Positions 45,876 to 55,326 of a stretch of DNA of 64,000 bases are shown here, in pieces. Under the pieces are notes generated by a model, which saw nothing but the letters and a program-made list of their open reading frames with translations, had not been told where the DNA came from and did no database searches. The position numbers and the translations under genes were made by a program. Numbering within the stretch: position 1 is the first letter of the stretch; the number at the start of each line of letters is the position of its first letter. The stretch is from Desulfohalovibrio reitneri (GTDB lineage Bacteria > Desulfobacterota > Desulfovibrionia > Desulfovibrionales > Desulfovibrionaceae). Location of the stretch: NCBI RefSeq assembly GCF_000711295.1, contig NZ_JOMJ01000003.1, forward strand, positions 1,561,501 to 1,625,500, read 5' to 3'.

Positions 45876-46229
45876 CTAGGACTCCTTGCCGCTTCCTTCG
45901 TCGGAAGCCCGGGGCTCCGCCGCCTCATCCGCCGGGCCCGCGCTTGCGGTCTGGGCCACGCCGGACTCGGCCGTTGTGGGACCGCCCTGCTCGGGTTGCG
46001 AGGCCCGCTGCTTCACTCTCTCTTCATGCCGGTATTTGGCCTCGGCCAAGTAATCCTCGACATCTTCCTTGATGGTTTCCACCGTCCCCAGAACCCTCTC
46101 GGAGAGGTCGTGGCCGGTGTGAACCAGTTCCTGCAGCAGGCTCTCGTCCTTGCCCTTCTTGGCGTAGGCCATGCCCACGGCGCCCGCCGCTGCTCCCGCG
46201 ATGAAAAAGGCGATTCGTCTCATAGCCAT
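45876..46229 (-). CDS. Membrane-anchored helical protein (YtxH-like)
   Basis: 117 residues. An N-terminal glycine/alanine-rich transmembrane helix (FFIAGAAAGAVGMAYA) is followed by a long amphipathic helix (about 25-75) and an acidic, Ala/Ser/Pro-rich tail. This layout resembles YtxH-like stress proteins. Found immediately upstream of the P1B ATPase, where similar small proteins often occur. The start at ATG 46229 has only a weak GGATG upstream. Function unknown. Confidence 0.7.
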   Translation of the reverse strand: MAMRRIAFFIAGAAAGAVGMAYAKKGKDESLLQELVHTGHDLSERVLGTVETIKEDVEDYLAEAKYRHEERVKQRASQPEQGGPTTAESGVAQTASAGPADEAAEPRASDEGSGKES

Positions 46230-46500
46230 AGGAACATCCCATGCGTTTGTGGCGAGTGACGCGATATCGAAGCACACCGATCAGCTAAGGAGCACAAACG
46301 TTCCGCGGATCCTCGCCGTTGAAAGGTGACCATCAAAGTAGAAATAAAACATATCGACCGGGGAGTGTCCACGGCCGGTGGAAACTTATCAGGCTTGAGC
46401 AGGGATGCCCCGCACCACGGAAGGCTCGTTCCGTGTGATGGCTTCAGGAAGGACGCGCTCAATGACCGTCGTTTCGCCGGGGTGCTTTCTGGTATTCACC

Positions 46501-46600
46501 CCAGACGCGCGCCATCCCGCGAACACACATGCAAAGTTACTTTGCCGCAGGGTCCAGGGGGCGCGTAGCCCCCTGGTCGCCCGAAGGGCGAAATCTTCCC
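46501..46600 (+). repeat. Dispersed structured repeat, copy C
   Basis: The most regular copy: GCAAAG-TTA-CTTTGC, CCAGGGGGC-GCGTA-GCCCCCTGG (perfect) and TCGCCC-GAA-GGGCGA. It ends 22 bp from the stop of the activase gene, again with AAATCTTCCC facing the stop codon. The rest of the ~390-bp gap (46230-46622) shows no gene. Confidence 0.88.
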
Positions 46601-46622
46601 TCTTCCCTTCTTCCTCTTCTTC

Positions 46623-49600
46623 CTACTCCACCCGCTGCCTGCACTGTTCCATGAAGGTTTCCAGGGTGAGGTGGAGGGTGGGGGAGGCGGTGCCGTCGAA
46701 GGGCATGGAGATGGCGGGGAGGGAGTGCTCGTCGCAGACCCGCCGGAGGACGGCGGTGGCCACGGTGCCGGGCATGCAGCCGAAGGGCATGGCGTTGACG
46801 ATGCCCACGGCGCCGCGCTTGGCCATATCCACGGTTTTGCCCACGGAGAGGATGGCTTCGCCCTGGAAGGTGTCGCGCATGTAGGGCTTGGCGTTGTCGA
46901 TGACTTCCCGGGTGGATGGTTCGGGCAGGGTGTGGAGGAAGCCGTTGGCTGCGGCTTCCAGGTGGTGGGTGATCTTGTCCTGGACGCGCTGTTCCAGCCA
47001 GAGCTTGAGCAGCCGCTTGTAGTCCCAGTCCTGGCGGGCTTTGCGGCGGGAGACGTAGCCCACGTAGAGGATCCACTCGTCCACAGGGGCCAGCCAGGCG
47101 CGGCCGCCCAGGGCCTCGATGTTGCGGACGAGGTCTTCGTTGGAGAAGCGGTTGGAGCGCACGAAGATTTCCCCCACCACGCCGATGAGGGGGCGAGTTT
47201 CGCCGGTCTGCGGAACGGCCTGGAAGTCGCGGCCGATGTCCTGAAGGAGTCCGGCGATGTCCTCCTCGTCCGAGGCCAGGGTTTCCTCCAGGCGGCGCAG
47301 GGCGTCCTGGTAGAGGGCGTCGGTCTGGCCGGGGGTGGCTTCCGTGGGCCGGGTCTCGTGGAGCATTTTGGTGAGCAGGTCGAAGGCCACGGTGGCCTCC
47401 CATGCGCGGCGGGAGAAGCGGGAGCCGACCAGGCCGAGTTCCTCGTAGAGGGAGGCGTCCTGCACCGGTGCGAAGATGGGCACCTGTGGCAGCCCGGCGC
47501 GGTCCAGGGCCATGCGGTGGAAGAGATTGTACTGGCCGAAGCGGCAGGGCCCGGTGCCGCCGGGCATGAAGAAGGCGGATGAGTCCGGCTTGAATATGGG
47601 CGAGGCGGCGGCGCCCAGCATTTCGCCCACGGTCACGGCGCAGGGGTAGCACTCCTTGCCGGAGACATAGTGACGAGCGCGCTCCATGGCCTCGTCGCCG
47701 GCCTCGTCCATGACGCGGGCCTCCAGGCCGCAGTGGCGGAAGGCGGCGGCCAAGCCATGGGCGTGGTCGCACATGGGAGGGACGTAGATGGTGCGCCCGC
47801 CGCCCTGGCCGGGCCGGAAGGGGACATGGCGCTTGGGCCGGGCCTCGCGGTCCACGTGGGGTTGCGGCAGGGCGTCCAGTGAGTCCAGGAAGGCCTCCAC
47901 CCGGGTGATGGCCCCGGCGTCGGCGGAGTGCTCGTCGATCTCCAGGTGCAGGGCGGGCTTGCCGCGCATTTCCTCATTGAAGAACTTGAGGATGAAGGAG
48001 TCCGGCCCGCAGCAGAAGTTGCCCAGGTAGAGGGGGAAGAGGCGCGGGTCGTCGCGCACCACCCGGGCGGCGGAGAGGATGCGCTGTCCTGAGCGCCAGT
48101 ACATGTACGGCCAGGAATCGGTGATGCGCGCCGGGGGCAGGAAGTCCATGGGGATGACGTTCTCGCCCAGGGCGGCGGCCTTGGCCGGGAGGTCCAGGTT
48201 CATGCCGGGGTCGAAGGCGTTGTAGGCGCGGCCCATGATCACCAGGGCACGGCCTTCCAGGTTGTCCAGGTACTCGCGCCCGCGCTCGCGGATGGCCTCG
48301 GCGTAGCGGGCCTGGGCTTGGGAGGCCAGCCGCATGGCCCGCTTGAGTTCCCCCTTGCCCACGCCGAAGCGGTGCAGGGCCGCGTGCAGCTCGCGCAGCA
48401 CGGGCTTGGTGCCCAGCCGCAGGGAAATGGTGGGCGCGATGACGTCGGCCCGGGGCAGGGCCGCGGTGATCTGGTAGGGGAAGGACTGGGTCAGGGGACA
48501 GGCCTGTGCGGAGTCGAAGTCGTCCTCCGGGGTGGCCAGGTCGGTGAAGCTGGGCAGGAAGAGGCGGTCCACGCCTTCTTCCAAAAGGGCGCGCACGTGC
48601 CCCTGGGCCGCCTTGATGGGGAAGCAGGTGTCCGCCAGCACGGCCTCCACCCCCAGGCCCACCACCTTGCGGCTGGTGCGCGGAGAAAGGCGCGGTTCGA
48701 AGCCCAGCTCCCACAAGAGGGTGGAGAAATAGGGCAGGTAGTCGTGCATGAAGAAGACCATGGGCAGGCCCATGACCCCGCGCGGCGCGGTGAACCCGGC
48801 CTGGGTGAAGGCGTCGCGCCGCTGTTCGTGCTCGGCGCGCAGGGTCTCCTCGCGGAAGCGGAACAGGTCTCCGGACGGGTCGGGTTTCTTCTTGGCCTGG
48901 TCGTACTTCTCGCAGCGGCCGCCGTAGAAGAGTTTGGCGTCGGAACCCTCGATTTTTACCCGGTTGATCTCGCAGCGGTTGTCGCACCCCTGGCACTCGA
49001 AGGAGGACTGCTCAAAGGGCACGTGGGCCAGGTCGAAGCCTCGGAAGGTGGACTCGCCGCCCGTGGCCCGCATGTGGTCGCGGGCGATGAGGGCCATGCC
49101 GATGGCCCCGGTGACGTCGTGGTTGGGCGGAACGGTGACTTCCAACCCCAGGTGCTTTTCGAAGGCCGCGGTCACGGAGCGGTTGAAGGCGGTGCCGCCC
49201 TGGAAAAAGATGCGCTCCCCGATGGTCCGGCCGGAAACCACGCGGCCGATGTAGTTCTCCACGATGGAGTAGGCCAGCCCGGCCAGGAGGTCGTCGGTCT
49301 CCACGCCTTGCGAGGCCCCGGCCTGCAGGGAGTTCTCCATGAACACGGTGCAGCGCTCGCCCAGCCGCGCCGGGGCGCGGGCCTTGAGGGCACGCTCGGC
49401 GAACTCGCCCTTGATGTCAACGCCCAGCTTTTCGGCCTGTTCCTCCAGAAAGGAGCCGGTTCCCGCGGCGCAGGCCTTGTTCATCTCGAAGTCCACAATG
49501 ACCCCGTCGCGCAGGGAGATGAACTTGGAGTCCTGGCCGCCGATCTCGAAGATGGTGTCCACCTCCGGGTCGATGAAGGCCGCGGCCGTGGCCTGGGCGG

Positions 49601-50777
49601 TGATCTCGTTCTTGACGATGTCCGCTCCGGTGAAGTCGGCGATCATGTAGCGACCGGAGCCGGTGGTGCCCACCCCGGCGATGTCCACCCCCCCGCCGTC
49701 CGGGTCCAGCTCGGCCTTGATCTCGGCCAGCCCTGTGCGCACGGCCTCGATGGGCTTGGAGGCGGTGCGCAGGTAGCGTTTGGACAGCAGGCGGCCGTGC
49801 TCGTCCGTGACCGCCAGGTTGGTGGAGATGGAACCAATGTCGATGCCCATGTAAAGCGGCCCGGTGAGCCGCTCGGGCCGGTGCTCCGGGTGGGGGGCGT
49901 GGCGTTCCTGGAAGCGGTCGCCGGAGCGGATGAGGGGTTTGCGGCGGGAGGTGGCGCCGGAGTCGTCGCGAGCCAGGGCGCGGTCAAGCCCGTCCAGGTC
50001 CAGGGGGACGGCGGTTCCGGCCTCCGCCCCGCGCAGGGCCGCGCCCAGCGCGCCGAACTGGGTGGAGTGTTCCGGCACCTCGATGTCCTCCATGCCGAAA
50101 ACCTCGCGGAAGGCGCGCAGCACGCCCTTGTTCAGGGACACGCCGCCCAGGAACAGGGCCGGGCCGGGAGTGGGCCGTCCGCGCACGATGGCGCCGCGGA
50201 AGTTGCGGGCCACGGAGAAGCACAGCCCCCCGGCGATGTCGCGCAGGGGGGTGGCGATCTGCTGCAGGTGGATCATGTCCGACTTGGCGAACACGGAGCA
50301 ACGCCCGGCCACACGCGGGGGATTGCGGCTCTCGAGCGCCAGCTCGGCGAACTCCTCGGGGGAGAGGCCCATGCGCTCGGCCTGCTGGTCCAGAAAGGAG
50401 CCGGTGCCCGCGGCGCAGACCGAGTTGAGACCGAAGTCGGCCAATTGGCCGTCCTCCAGCAGGAGGAACTTGGAGTCCTCGCCGCCCATCTCGAAGAGGC
50501 TGGCGGCGTCCGGCCGTAGGGCCGCCGCGCCCCGGGCGAAGGCGGACAACTCGTTGAAGTGCGGAGCCCCAAGGGCGGCGGCCAGCCGACGGCCGCTGGA
50601 GCCGGTGCAGGCCACCGGCAGGGGGCCGTATTCCGAGGCCGCCTCGGCCAGCATCTCGCGGGCCACCCGCAGCGGCGCTCCATGGTGGCGGCGGTAGGCG
50701 CTGAACACCACCTTTCCGCCGGAATCCGTGACGACAGTCTTGACACTGACAGAACCGGCGTCGATGCCGATGTGCAC
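46623..50777 (-). CDS. Giant acyl-CoA dehydratase activase-like protein (HgdC/BadF, two ASKHA domains)
   Basis: A 1384-residue protein. Two HgdC/BadF-type ASKHA ATPase modules lie at about 1-270 and 310-590, each with the GIDAGSVSVKT / GIDIGSISTNLAV start and a CAAGTGSFL(D/E)(Q/E)QAE loop that brings in the Cys ligand of a [4Fe-4S] cluster. The remainder (about 640-1384) resembles DUF2229 and the dehydratase-like C-terminal regions, with more Cys (CQGCDNRCEI, GKECYPCAVTVGE). Related activases use ATP to inject one low-potential electron into a dehydratase or reductase. No classic HgdAB partner is adjacent; the C-terminal half may itself be the acceptor. GTG 50777 is chosen because AGGGAGG lies 6 bases upstream. 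Co-transcribed with the TPR gene (19-bp gap). Confidence 0.9.
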   Translation of the reverse strand: MHIGIDAGSVSVKTVVTDSGGKVVFSAYRRHHGAPLRVAREMLAEAASEYGPLPVACTGSSGRRLAAALGAPHFNELSAFARGAAALRPDAASLFEMGGEDSKFLLLEDGQLADFGLNSVCAAGTGSFLDQQAERMGLSPEEFAELALESRNPPRVAGRCSVFAKSDMIHLQQIATPLRDIAGGLCFSVARNFRGAIVRGRPTPGPALFLGGVSLNKGVLRAFREVFGMEDIEVPEHSTQFGALGAALRGAEAGTAVPLDLDGLDRALARDDSGATSRRKPLIRSGDRFQERHAPHPEHRPERLTGPLYMGIDIGSISTNLAVTDEHGRLLSKRYLRTASKPIEAVRTGLAEIKAELDPDGGGVDIAGVGTTGSGRYMIADFTGADIVKNEITAQATAAAFIDPEVDTIFEIGGQDSKFISLRDGVIVDFEMNKACAAGTGSFLEEQAEKLGVDIKGEFAERALKARAPARLGERCTVFMENSLQAGASQGVETDDLLAGLAYSIVENYIGRVVSGRTIGERIFFQGGTAFNRSVTAAFEKHLGLEVTVPPNHDVTGAIGMALIARDHMRATGGESTFRGFDLAHVPFEQSSFECQGCDNRCEINRVKIEGSDAKLFYGGRCEKYDQAKKKPDPSGDLFRFREETLRAEHEQRRDAFTQAGFTAPRGVMGLPMVFFMHDYLPYFSTLLWELGFEPRLSPRTSRKVVGLGVEAVLADTCFPIKAAQGHVRALLEEGVDRLFLPSFTDLATPEDDFDSAQACPLTQSFPYQITAALPRADVIAPTISLRLGTKPVLRELHAALHRFGVGKGELKRAMRLASQAQARYAEAIRERGREYLDNLEGRALVIMGRAYNAFDPGMNLDLPAKAAALGENVIPMDFLPPARITDSWPYMYWRSGQRILSAARVVRDDPRLFPLYLGNFCCGPDSFILKFFNEEMRGKPALHLEIDEHSADAGAITRVEAFLDSLDALPQPHVDREARPKRHVPFRPGQGGGRTIYVPPMCDHAHGLAAAFRHCGLEARVMDEAGDEAMERARHYVSGKECYPCAVTVGEMLGAAASPIFKPDSSAFFMPGGTGPCRFGQYNLFHRMALDRAGLPQVPIFAPVQDASLYEELGLVGSRFSRRAWEATVAFDLLTKMLHETRPTEATPGQTDALYQDALRRLEETLASDEEDIAGLLQDIGRDFQAVPQTGETRPLIGVVGEIFVRSNRFSNEDLVRNIEALGGRAWLAPVDEWILYVGYVSRRKARQDWDYKRLLKLWLEQRVQDKITHHLEAAANGFLHTLPEPSTREVIDNAKPYMRDTFQGEAILSVGKTVDMAKRGAVGIVNAMPFGCMPGTVATAVLRRVCDEHSLPAISMPFDGTASPTLHLTLETFMEQCRQRVE

Positions 50778-50796
50778 GAACACCCTCCCTGTTGGG

Positions 50797-51504
50797 CTAC
50801 TCCTCGAACGGTGTTTGGCGGTAAACGCGCGGCTTGGGGCGTCCCTGTCCGCTGAGATAGCGCAGGAACCGCTTCGATTCCTTGAGGCCTGGGTTAAGCC
50901 GCAGGGACTTCTCCAGTTCTTCCCTGGCCTTTTTTGTGTCGCCTTTTTCGAAGTGGGACCGGGCCATGTTGTGGTGCAGGTTCTCGTCGTCTCGGGCCAG
51001 CAGGTGGGCCTTGTCGTAGAAGGACAGGGCCATGTCGGGCTGCCCGTATTTGCGCAGGGCGATGCCGAAACCGTTGAAGAGGTGCTTGTCCTCGCGGCGG
51101 AAGGGCCCCTCCAGCCGCAGAATGCGCTCGAATACCCGCCGTGCCTTGGCCTTGCGGCCGTTTTCCAGGAGCCACAGCCCGAGATTGAAATTGGCCTTTA
51201 TGTTGTCCTCGTTGACCTGTTCCGCGCCGGGCAGGTCCATGTCCGCCAGGGGGCGGCCGTCCACGACCTCCTTGCCTTGCCGGCGGTCGGAAACGGTGTC
51301 CAGAAAGAACTCCGGCTCCGGCTCGAACCGCTCCAGGAAATCCTCGCGGGAGACGTTCCTGGGCTGGCCGGATGGCGCGAAATTGCGGCTCAGGGGTTGT
51401 ACGGTGATGGAGCCGTCGTCCCGCTCCCGCGCGGTCCAGTAGACCTTGCGCGCAGCCTCGCCCGTGCCGGTGGTGGTGGAGAAGATTCCTTGTATGCCCT
51501 GCAC
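50797..51504 (-). CDS. TPR-repeat protein
   Basis: About 235 residues. The N-terminal ~85 residues are not recognised. From about 105 on there are tetratricopeptide-like helical pairs (NFNLGLWLLENGRKAKARRVFERIL, NGFGIALRKYGQPDMALSFYDKA, NLHHNMARSHFEKGDTKKAREEL; each matched only in the A/G/Y/A positions). Probably a protein-protein scaffold. I chose GTG 51504, with GGGAG five bases upstream. A much longer open frame extends upstream on this strand, but it is antisense to the trehalose gene and not real. Confidence 0.8.
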   Translation of the reverse strand: MQGIQGIFSTTTGTGEAARKVYWTARERDDGSITVQPLSRNFAPSGQPRNVSREDFLERFEPEPEFFLDTVSDRRQGKEVVDGRPLADMDLPGAEQVNEDNIKANFNLGLWLLENGRKAKARRVFERILRLEGPFRREDKHLFNGFGIALRKYGQPDMALSFYDKAHLLARDDENLHHNMARSHFEKGDTKKAREELEKSLRLNPGLKESKRFLRYLSGQGRPKPRVYRQTPFEE

Positions 51505-51669
51505 CTTGTCTCCCGTGGCGTGGCGGCGAAAGATTCCACCATACCAATTCCTTCTTATACCTTCTCCAAAGGTCCCTTTCAACAAGAAGCCGTTCTTCCT
51601 TGCGAGGAAGCCGCCTCGCGGATAAGGTGTTACCCTGCCGCAAACACCATAAAGGAATCCAGAGCACTC

Positions 51670-54600
51670 ATGAACGATCCCCTTTGGTACAAGGACGCCA
51701 TCATTTACGAGCTGCACGTCAAGTGCTTCGCGGACTCCAACGGCGACGGCATCGGCGACTTCAAGGGCCTGACGAAAAAGCTGGACTACCTTGAGGACCT
51801 GGGCGTCACCGCGGTCTGGCTGCTGCCCTTCTATCCCTCGCCCCTGCGGGACGACGGCTACGACATCGCCGATCCCAAAAAAGTCAACCCGGACTACGGC
51901 AACCTGCGCGACTTCAAGGCCTTCCTGCGCGAGGCGCACAAGCGGGGCATACGGGTCATCACCGAGATGGTGCTCAACCACACCTCGGACCAGCACGCCT
52001 GGTTCCAGCGCGCCCGCCAGGCCGCCCCCGGCACCCGCCACCGCAACTACTACGTCTGGAGCGAAACCCCGGAGAAGTATCCGGAAGCGCGCATCATCTT
52101 CAAGGATTTCGAGACCTCCAACTGGTCCTGGGACCCGGTGGCCAAGGCCTATTTCTGGCACCGCTTCTACTCCCACCAGCCCGACCTCAATTTCGACTCC
52201 AAGGACGTGCGCCGGGAGGTCATGAAGCTGCTGGACTTCTGGCTGGCCATGGGCGTGGACGGCCTGCGGCTGGACGCCATCCCCTACCTCTACGAACGGG
52301 AGGGCACCAACTGCGAGAACCTCCCCGAGACCTACGAGTTCATCAAGCAGGTGCGCGCCCACGTGGACGAGAACCACCGGGACAAGATGCTCCTGGCCGA
52401 GGCCAACCAGTGGCCCGAGGACGCCGTGGCCTACTTCGGCGACGACAACGCCTGCCACATGGCCTTCCACTTTCCCCTCATGCCGCGCATGTTCATGTCC
52501 CTGCAGATGGAGGACCGCTTCCCCATCGTGGACATTCTGGACCAGACCCCGGAAATCCCCGAGGGCTCCCAGTGGGCCATGTTCCTGCGCAACCACGACG
52601 AGCTGACCCTGGAGATGGTCACGGACGAGGAGCGGGACTACATGTACCGCATGTACGCCCGCGACCCCCGGGCGCGCATCAATTTGGGCATCCGCCGTCG
52701 CCTGGCCCCGCTGCTGGACAACGACCGCCGCAAGATCGAGCTGTTGAACGTCCTGCTCTTCACCATGCCCGGCTCGCCTGTCATCTACTACGGCGACGAA
52801 ATCGGCATGGGCGACAACTACTACCTGGGCGACCGCGACGGCGTGCGCACCCCCATGCAGTGGTCCGCGGACCGCAACGCGGGGTTTTCCGCAGCCAACC
52901 CCCAGCGCCTCTTCCTGCCGGTCATCATCGACCCGGAATACCACTACGAGGCGGTCAACGTGGAAAACCAGGAGCACAACCGCTCCTCGCTCCTGTGGTG
53001 GATGAAAGGCATCATCGCCACACGCAAGCGGCTGACCGCCCTCTCGCGGGGCAAGCTGGAGTTCGTGCTGCCGCGCAACCCCAGCGTGCTGGCCTATCTG
53101 CGCACCCTGGAGAGGGACGGCGGGGATCCGGAAGCCGTGCTGGTGGTGGCCAACCTCTCCCGCCACCCCCAGATGGCCGAACTCCATTTGGAGGACTGGT
53201 CCGGCTTCGTGCCCGAGGAGGTATTCTCCCGCCAGGCCTTCCCCACCCTGCGCGAAGGCGGCACGCCCTTCACCCTGGGGCCCTGCGGCTACTACATCTT
53301 CTCCCTGCGCAGGGAGGCCGGGGCGCACGAGGTCAGCGCCCTGCCCAAGCTGGCGGCCGACCCCCGCAGCGGCGAGCTGCTGACCGCCAAGGCCAGGGCA
53401 GAGCTGGCCCGGCTGCTGCCCGGCTACGTGGCCCGGCGCGGCTGGCTGGCTGACGAGCGCAAGGTCAAGGACTTCAGCATGCTGGAGGCGGTGCAGGTAG
53501 GCTCCGAGCGCCACCCCTGCTGGCTGGTCATCACCCGCGCCTCCTTCGTGGACCACCCGCCGCGCACCTTCAACCTGCTGCTGTCCACGGCTGTGAATCA
53601 GGAGGCCGAGAGCATGCGGGCCGAGTCGCGGCCCGAGGTCATCTGCTCCTTTCCCGCCCCCGAAGGCGACGGGGTCATCTACGAGGGCGTGCCGCCGGGC
53701 GAGCCCTGCACCCCGCTTTTGGAGCTTGTGGCCCGCAAGAAGTCCGTCAGGGGCCGCTCCGGAGAACTGGCCCCCCTGCCTGGGCGGCTGGGACGCAAGG
53801 CCCTGCGCGAAGGCAGGGAACTGAAAACCTCCCACTCCATCTCCCAGCGGGTGAACACCATCGTCCTCTTCGGCCAGCGGTACTTCCTCAAGCTCTTCCG
53901 GCAAGCCGAGGAAGGGGTCAACCCGGACGTGGAGATGGTGCGCCACCTCACCGAGGTGGTGGGCTTCGACCACACCCCGCGCTTCGTGGGCAGCATGGAA
54001 TACCGACGCAAAGGGCAGGAGCCGGTGGTGGTGGCCTCCCTCAAGGAATACGTCCCGGCCGAAACCGACGGCCACTCCCTGGGGCTGAAGGCGGTGGACC
54101 GCTACCTGGAGCGGGTGCTGGCCCACGGGCCGGAGAACATGGCTCCGCCCAAGCTGCCCGCCTCGCCCGGGGCCTCGGCCTACGTCGATCCCCCGGACGA
54201 GTTGTGGAGCCTGATGACCGGCTCCGACCTGGAACTGTTCGGGCTGATGGGCGCGCGCACCGCGGAAATGCACCTGGCCCTGGCCCGGCCCACCCGCGAT
54301 CCGGCTTTCGCGGCCGAGCCCTTCTCGCGACTGTACCAGCGCTCGGTCTACCAGACCATGCAAAGTTCCATGAAGAAGGTCATGACGCAGCTGGAGCGGG
54401 GTCGCTCCGGCCTGGACGAGGGCGCGCGGGCCGAGGCGGACGCCATTCGCGAGGCGCGGAGCCGGTGCCTGGAGATCTTCCACCGCTTCCACGCCTCCAC
54501 CATTCGCTGCCTGAAGCTGCGCATCCACGGCGAGTTCCACCTGGCCCACCTGCTCTCCACGGGCAAGGACTTCGTCGTCATCGACTTCGAGGGCAACCCG

Positions 54601-54966
54601 GAGCGGCCGCTGCCCGAGCGCCGAATCAAGCGCTCCCCCTTCCGCGACCTGGCGGACATGCAGCGGTCCATCTTCGACACCGCCTGGGAAGCCCTGGACA
54701 ACTCCAGCTGGCTACGGCCGGAGGACCGGCCCGGGCTGGAGCCGTGGGTGGAGGCCTGGGCGCAGGCAGCCTTCGGCGCCTTCCTGCGCGCCTGGCTCAC
54801 CCGGGCGGCCGAGGCCCACTTCATGCCGGAGAACGAACGCGACGTGACGGTGATGACCGATGCCTACGTACTGGAGAAGTGCTTCGCCGACCTGGGCCGC
54901 GCCCTGGAGCGCGCCCCCTCCCAGGCTCGCGTTCCGCTTCGCGCCATCCGGAGGATGCTGGGTTAG
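51670..54966 (+). CDS. treS: Trehalose synthase-maltokinase fusion (TreS-Mak)
   Basis: A 1098-residue fusion. The N-terminal ~540 residues are a GH13 enzyme that interconverts maltose and trehalose: DYLEDLGVTAVWLLPFYPSP, VLNHTSDQHAWF, GLRLDAIPYLYE with the nucleophile Asp, AEANQWPEDA with the general acid and FLRNHDE. The C-terminal part (about 700-1098) is a maltokinase with HGEFHLAHLL and VIDFEGNPERPL, which phosphorylates maltose to maltose-1-phosphate. Together they feed trehalose into the GlgE route of glucan synthesis or drain glucan to trehalose for osmoprotection. Next comes malQ. Its TAG stop lies inside the left arm of the 54964 repeat. Confidence 0.95.
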   Translation: MNDPLWYKDAIIYELHVKCFADSNGDGIGDFKGLTKKLDYLEDLGVTAVWLLPFYPSPLRDDGYDIADPKKVNPDYGNLRDFKAFLREAHKRGIRVITEMVLNHTSDQHAWFQRARQAAPGTRHRNYYVWSETPEKYPEARIIFKDFETSNWSWDPVAKAYFWHRFYSHQPDLNFDSKDVRREVMKLLDFWLAMGVDGLRLDAIPYLYEREGTNCENLPETYEFIKQVRAHVDENHRDKMLLAEANQWPEDAVAYFGDDNACHMAFHFPLMPRMFMSLQMEDRFPIVDILDQTPEIPEGSQWAMFLRNHDELTLEMVTDEERDYMYRMYARDPRARINLGIRRRLAPLLDNDRRKIELLNVLLFTMPGSPVIYYGDEIGMGDNYYLGDRDGVRTPMQWSADRNAGFSAANPQRLFLPVIIDPEYHYEAVNVENQEHNRSSLLWWMKGIIATRKRLTALSRGKLEFVLPRNPSVLAYLRTLERDGGDPEAVLVVANLSRHPQMAELHLEDWSGFVPEEVFSRQAFPTLREGGTPFTLGPCGYYIFSLRREAGAHEVSALPKLAADPRSGELLTAKARAELARLLPGYVARRGWLADERKVKDFSMLEAVQVGSERHPCWLVITRASFVDHPPRTFNLLLSTAVNQEAESMRAESRPEVICSFPAPEGDGVIYEGVPPGEPCTPLLELVARKKSVRGRSGELAPLPGRLGRKALREGRELKTSHSISQRVNTIVLFGQRYFLKLFRQAEEGVNPDVEMVRHLTEVVGFDHTPRFVGSMEYRRKGQEPVVVASLKEYVPAETDGHSLGLKAVDRYLERVLAHGPENMAPPKLPASPGASAYVDPPDELWSLMTGSDLELFGLMGARTAEMHLALARPTRDPAFAAEPFSRLYQRSVYQTMQSSMKKVMTQLERGRSGLDEGARAEADAIREARSRCLEIFHRFHASTIRCLKLRIHGEFHLAHLLSTGKDFVVIDFEGNPERPLPERRIKRSPFRDLADMQRSIFDTAWEALDNSSWLRPEDRPGLEPWVEAWAQAAFGAFLRAWLTRAAEAHFMPENERDVTVMTDAYVLEKCFADLGRALERAPSQARVPLRAIRRMLG

Positions 54967-55139
54967 GCCGGCAAGAACGCGCCGTTCGCTACGTTGCTTC
55001 GAAAACCGCAGACCCTCGCGTATTTCCCAATACAGCGCGGCTCTCTGTATCCGTACGGCTCGTTCCTCGCCTAACGGCTACAGGTGCTCGGGCCTGTGGT
55101 TTTCTCGCGCCTCGCGCCCGGCGCGTTCTTGCCAGCCTA
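54964..55139. repeat. 176-bp element with 20-bp terminal inverted repeats
   Basis: The outer arms (54964-54983 and 55120-55139) match in 19 of 20 positions, with a perfect 14-bp core GGCAAGAACGCGCC. A second pair inside, AAAACCGCAGACCC (55002-55015) and GGGCCTGTGGTTTT (55090-55103), pairs at 12 of 14 positions, so the whole element could fold as one long hairpin. It contains no open frame. The left arm includes the stop codon of the trehalose gene. The rest of the 360-bp gap to malQ has no gene. It could be a MITE-like insertion or a large terminator. Confidence 0.75.
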
Positions 55140-55326
55140 TGGTCTTGGACAGGGAGTTGGGAAAAAGAGAAGAGAACGGCGGCATGGTTCCGTAACCCTT
55201 TGGCGTTACACGAACGGGCGGAAGGTGCCCCCCCGGCTTCACGCGCCCATGCGCGTGGTGTAGACTGCCGGTTTGACGCGGCGCTCCCAGGACCGGGGCG
55301 CCAATGGATGACAAGGAGACGACAAC

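Noticed and set aside
51505-54549. Upstream extension of the TPR gene frame over 3 kb
   Set aside because: Antisense to the trehalose synthase-maltokinase gene, no domain, and a clear GTG start with a ribosome site exists at 51504.
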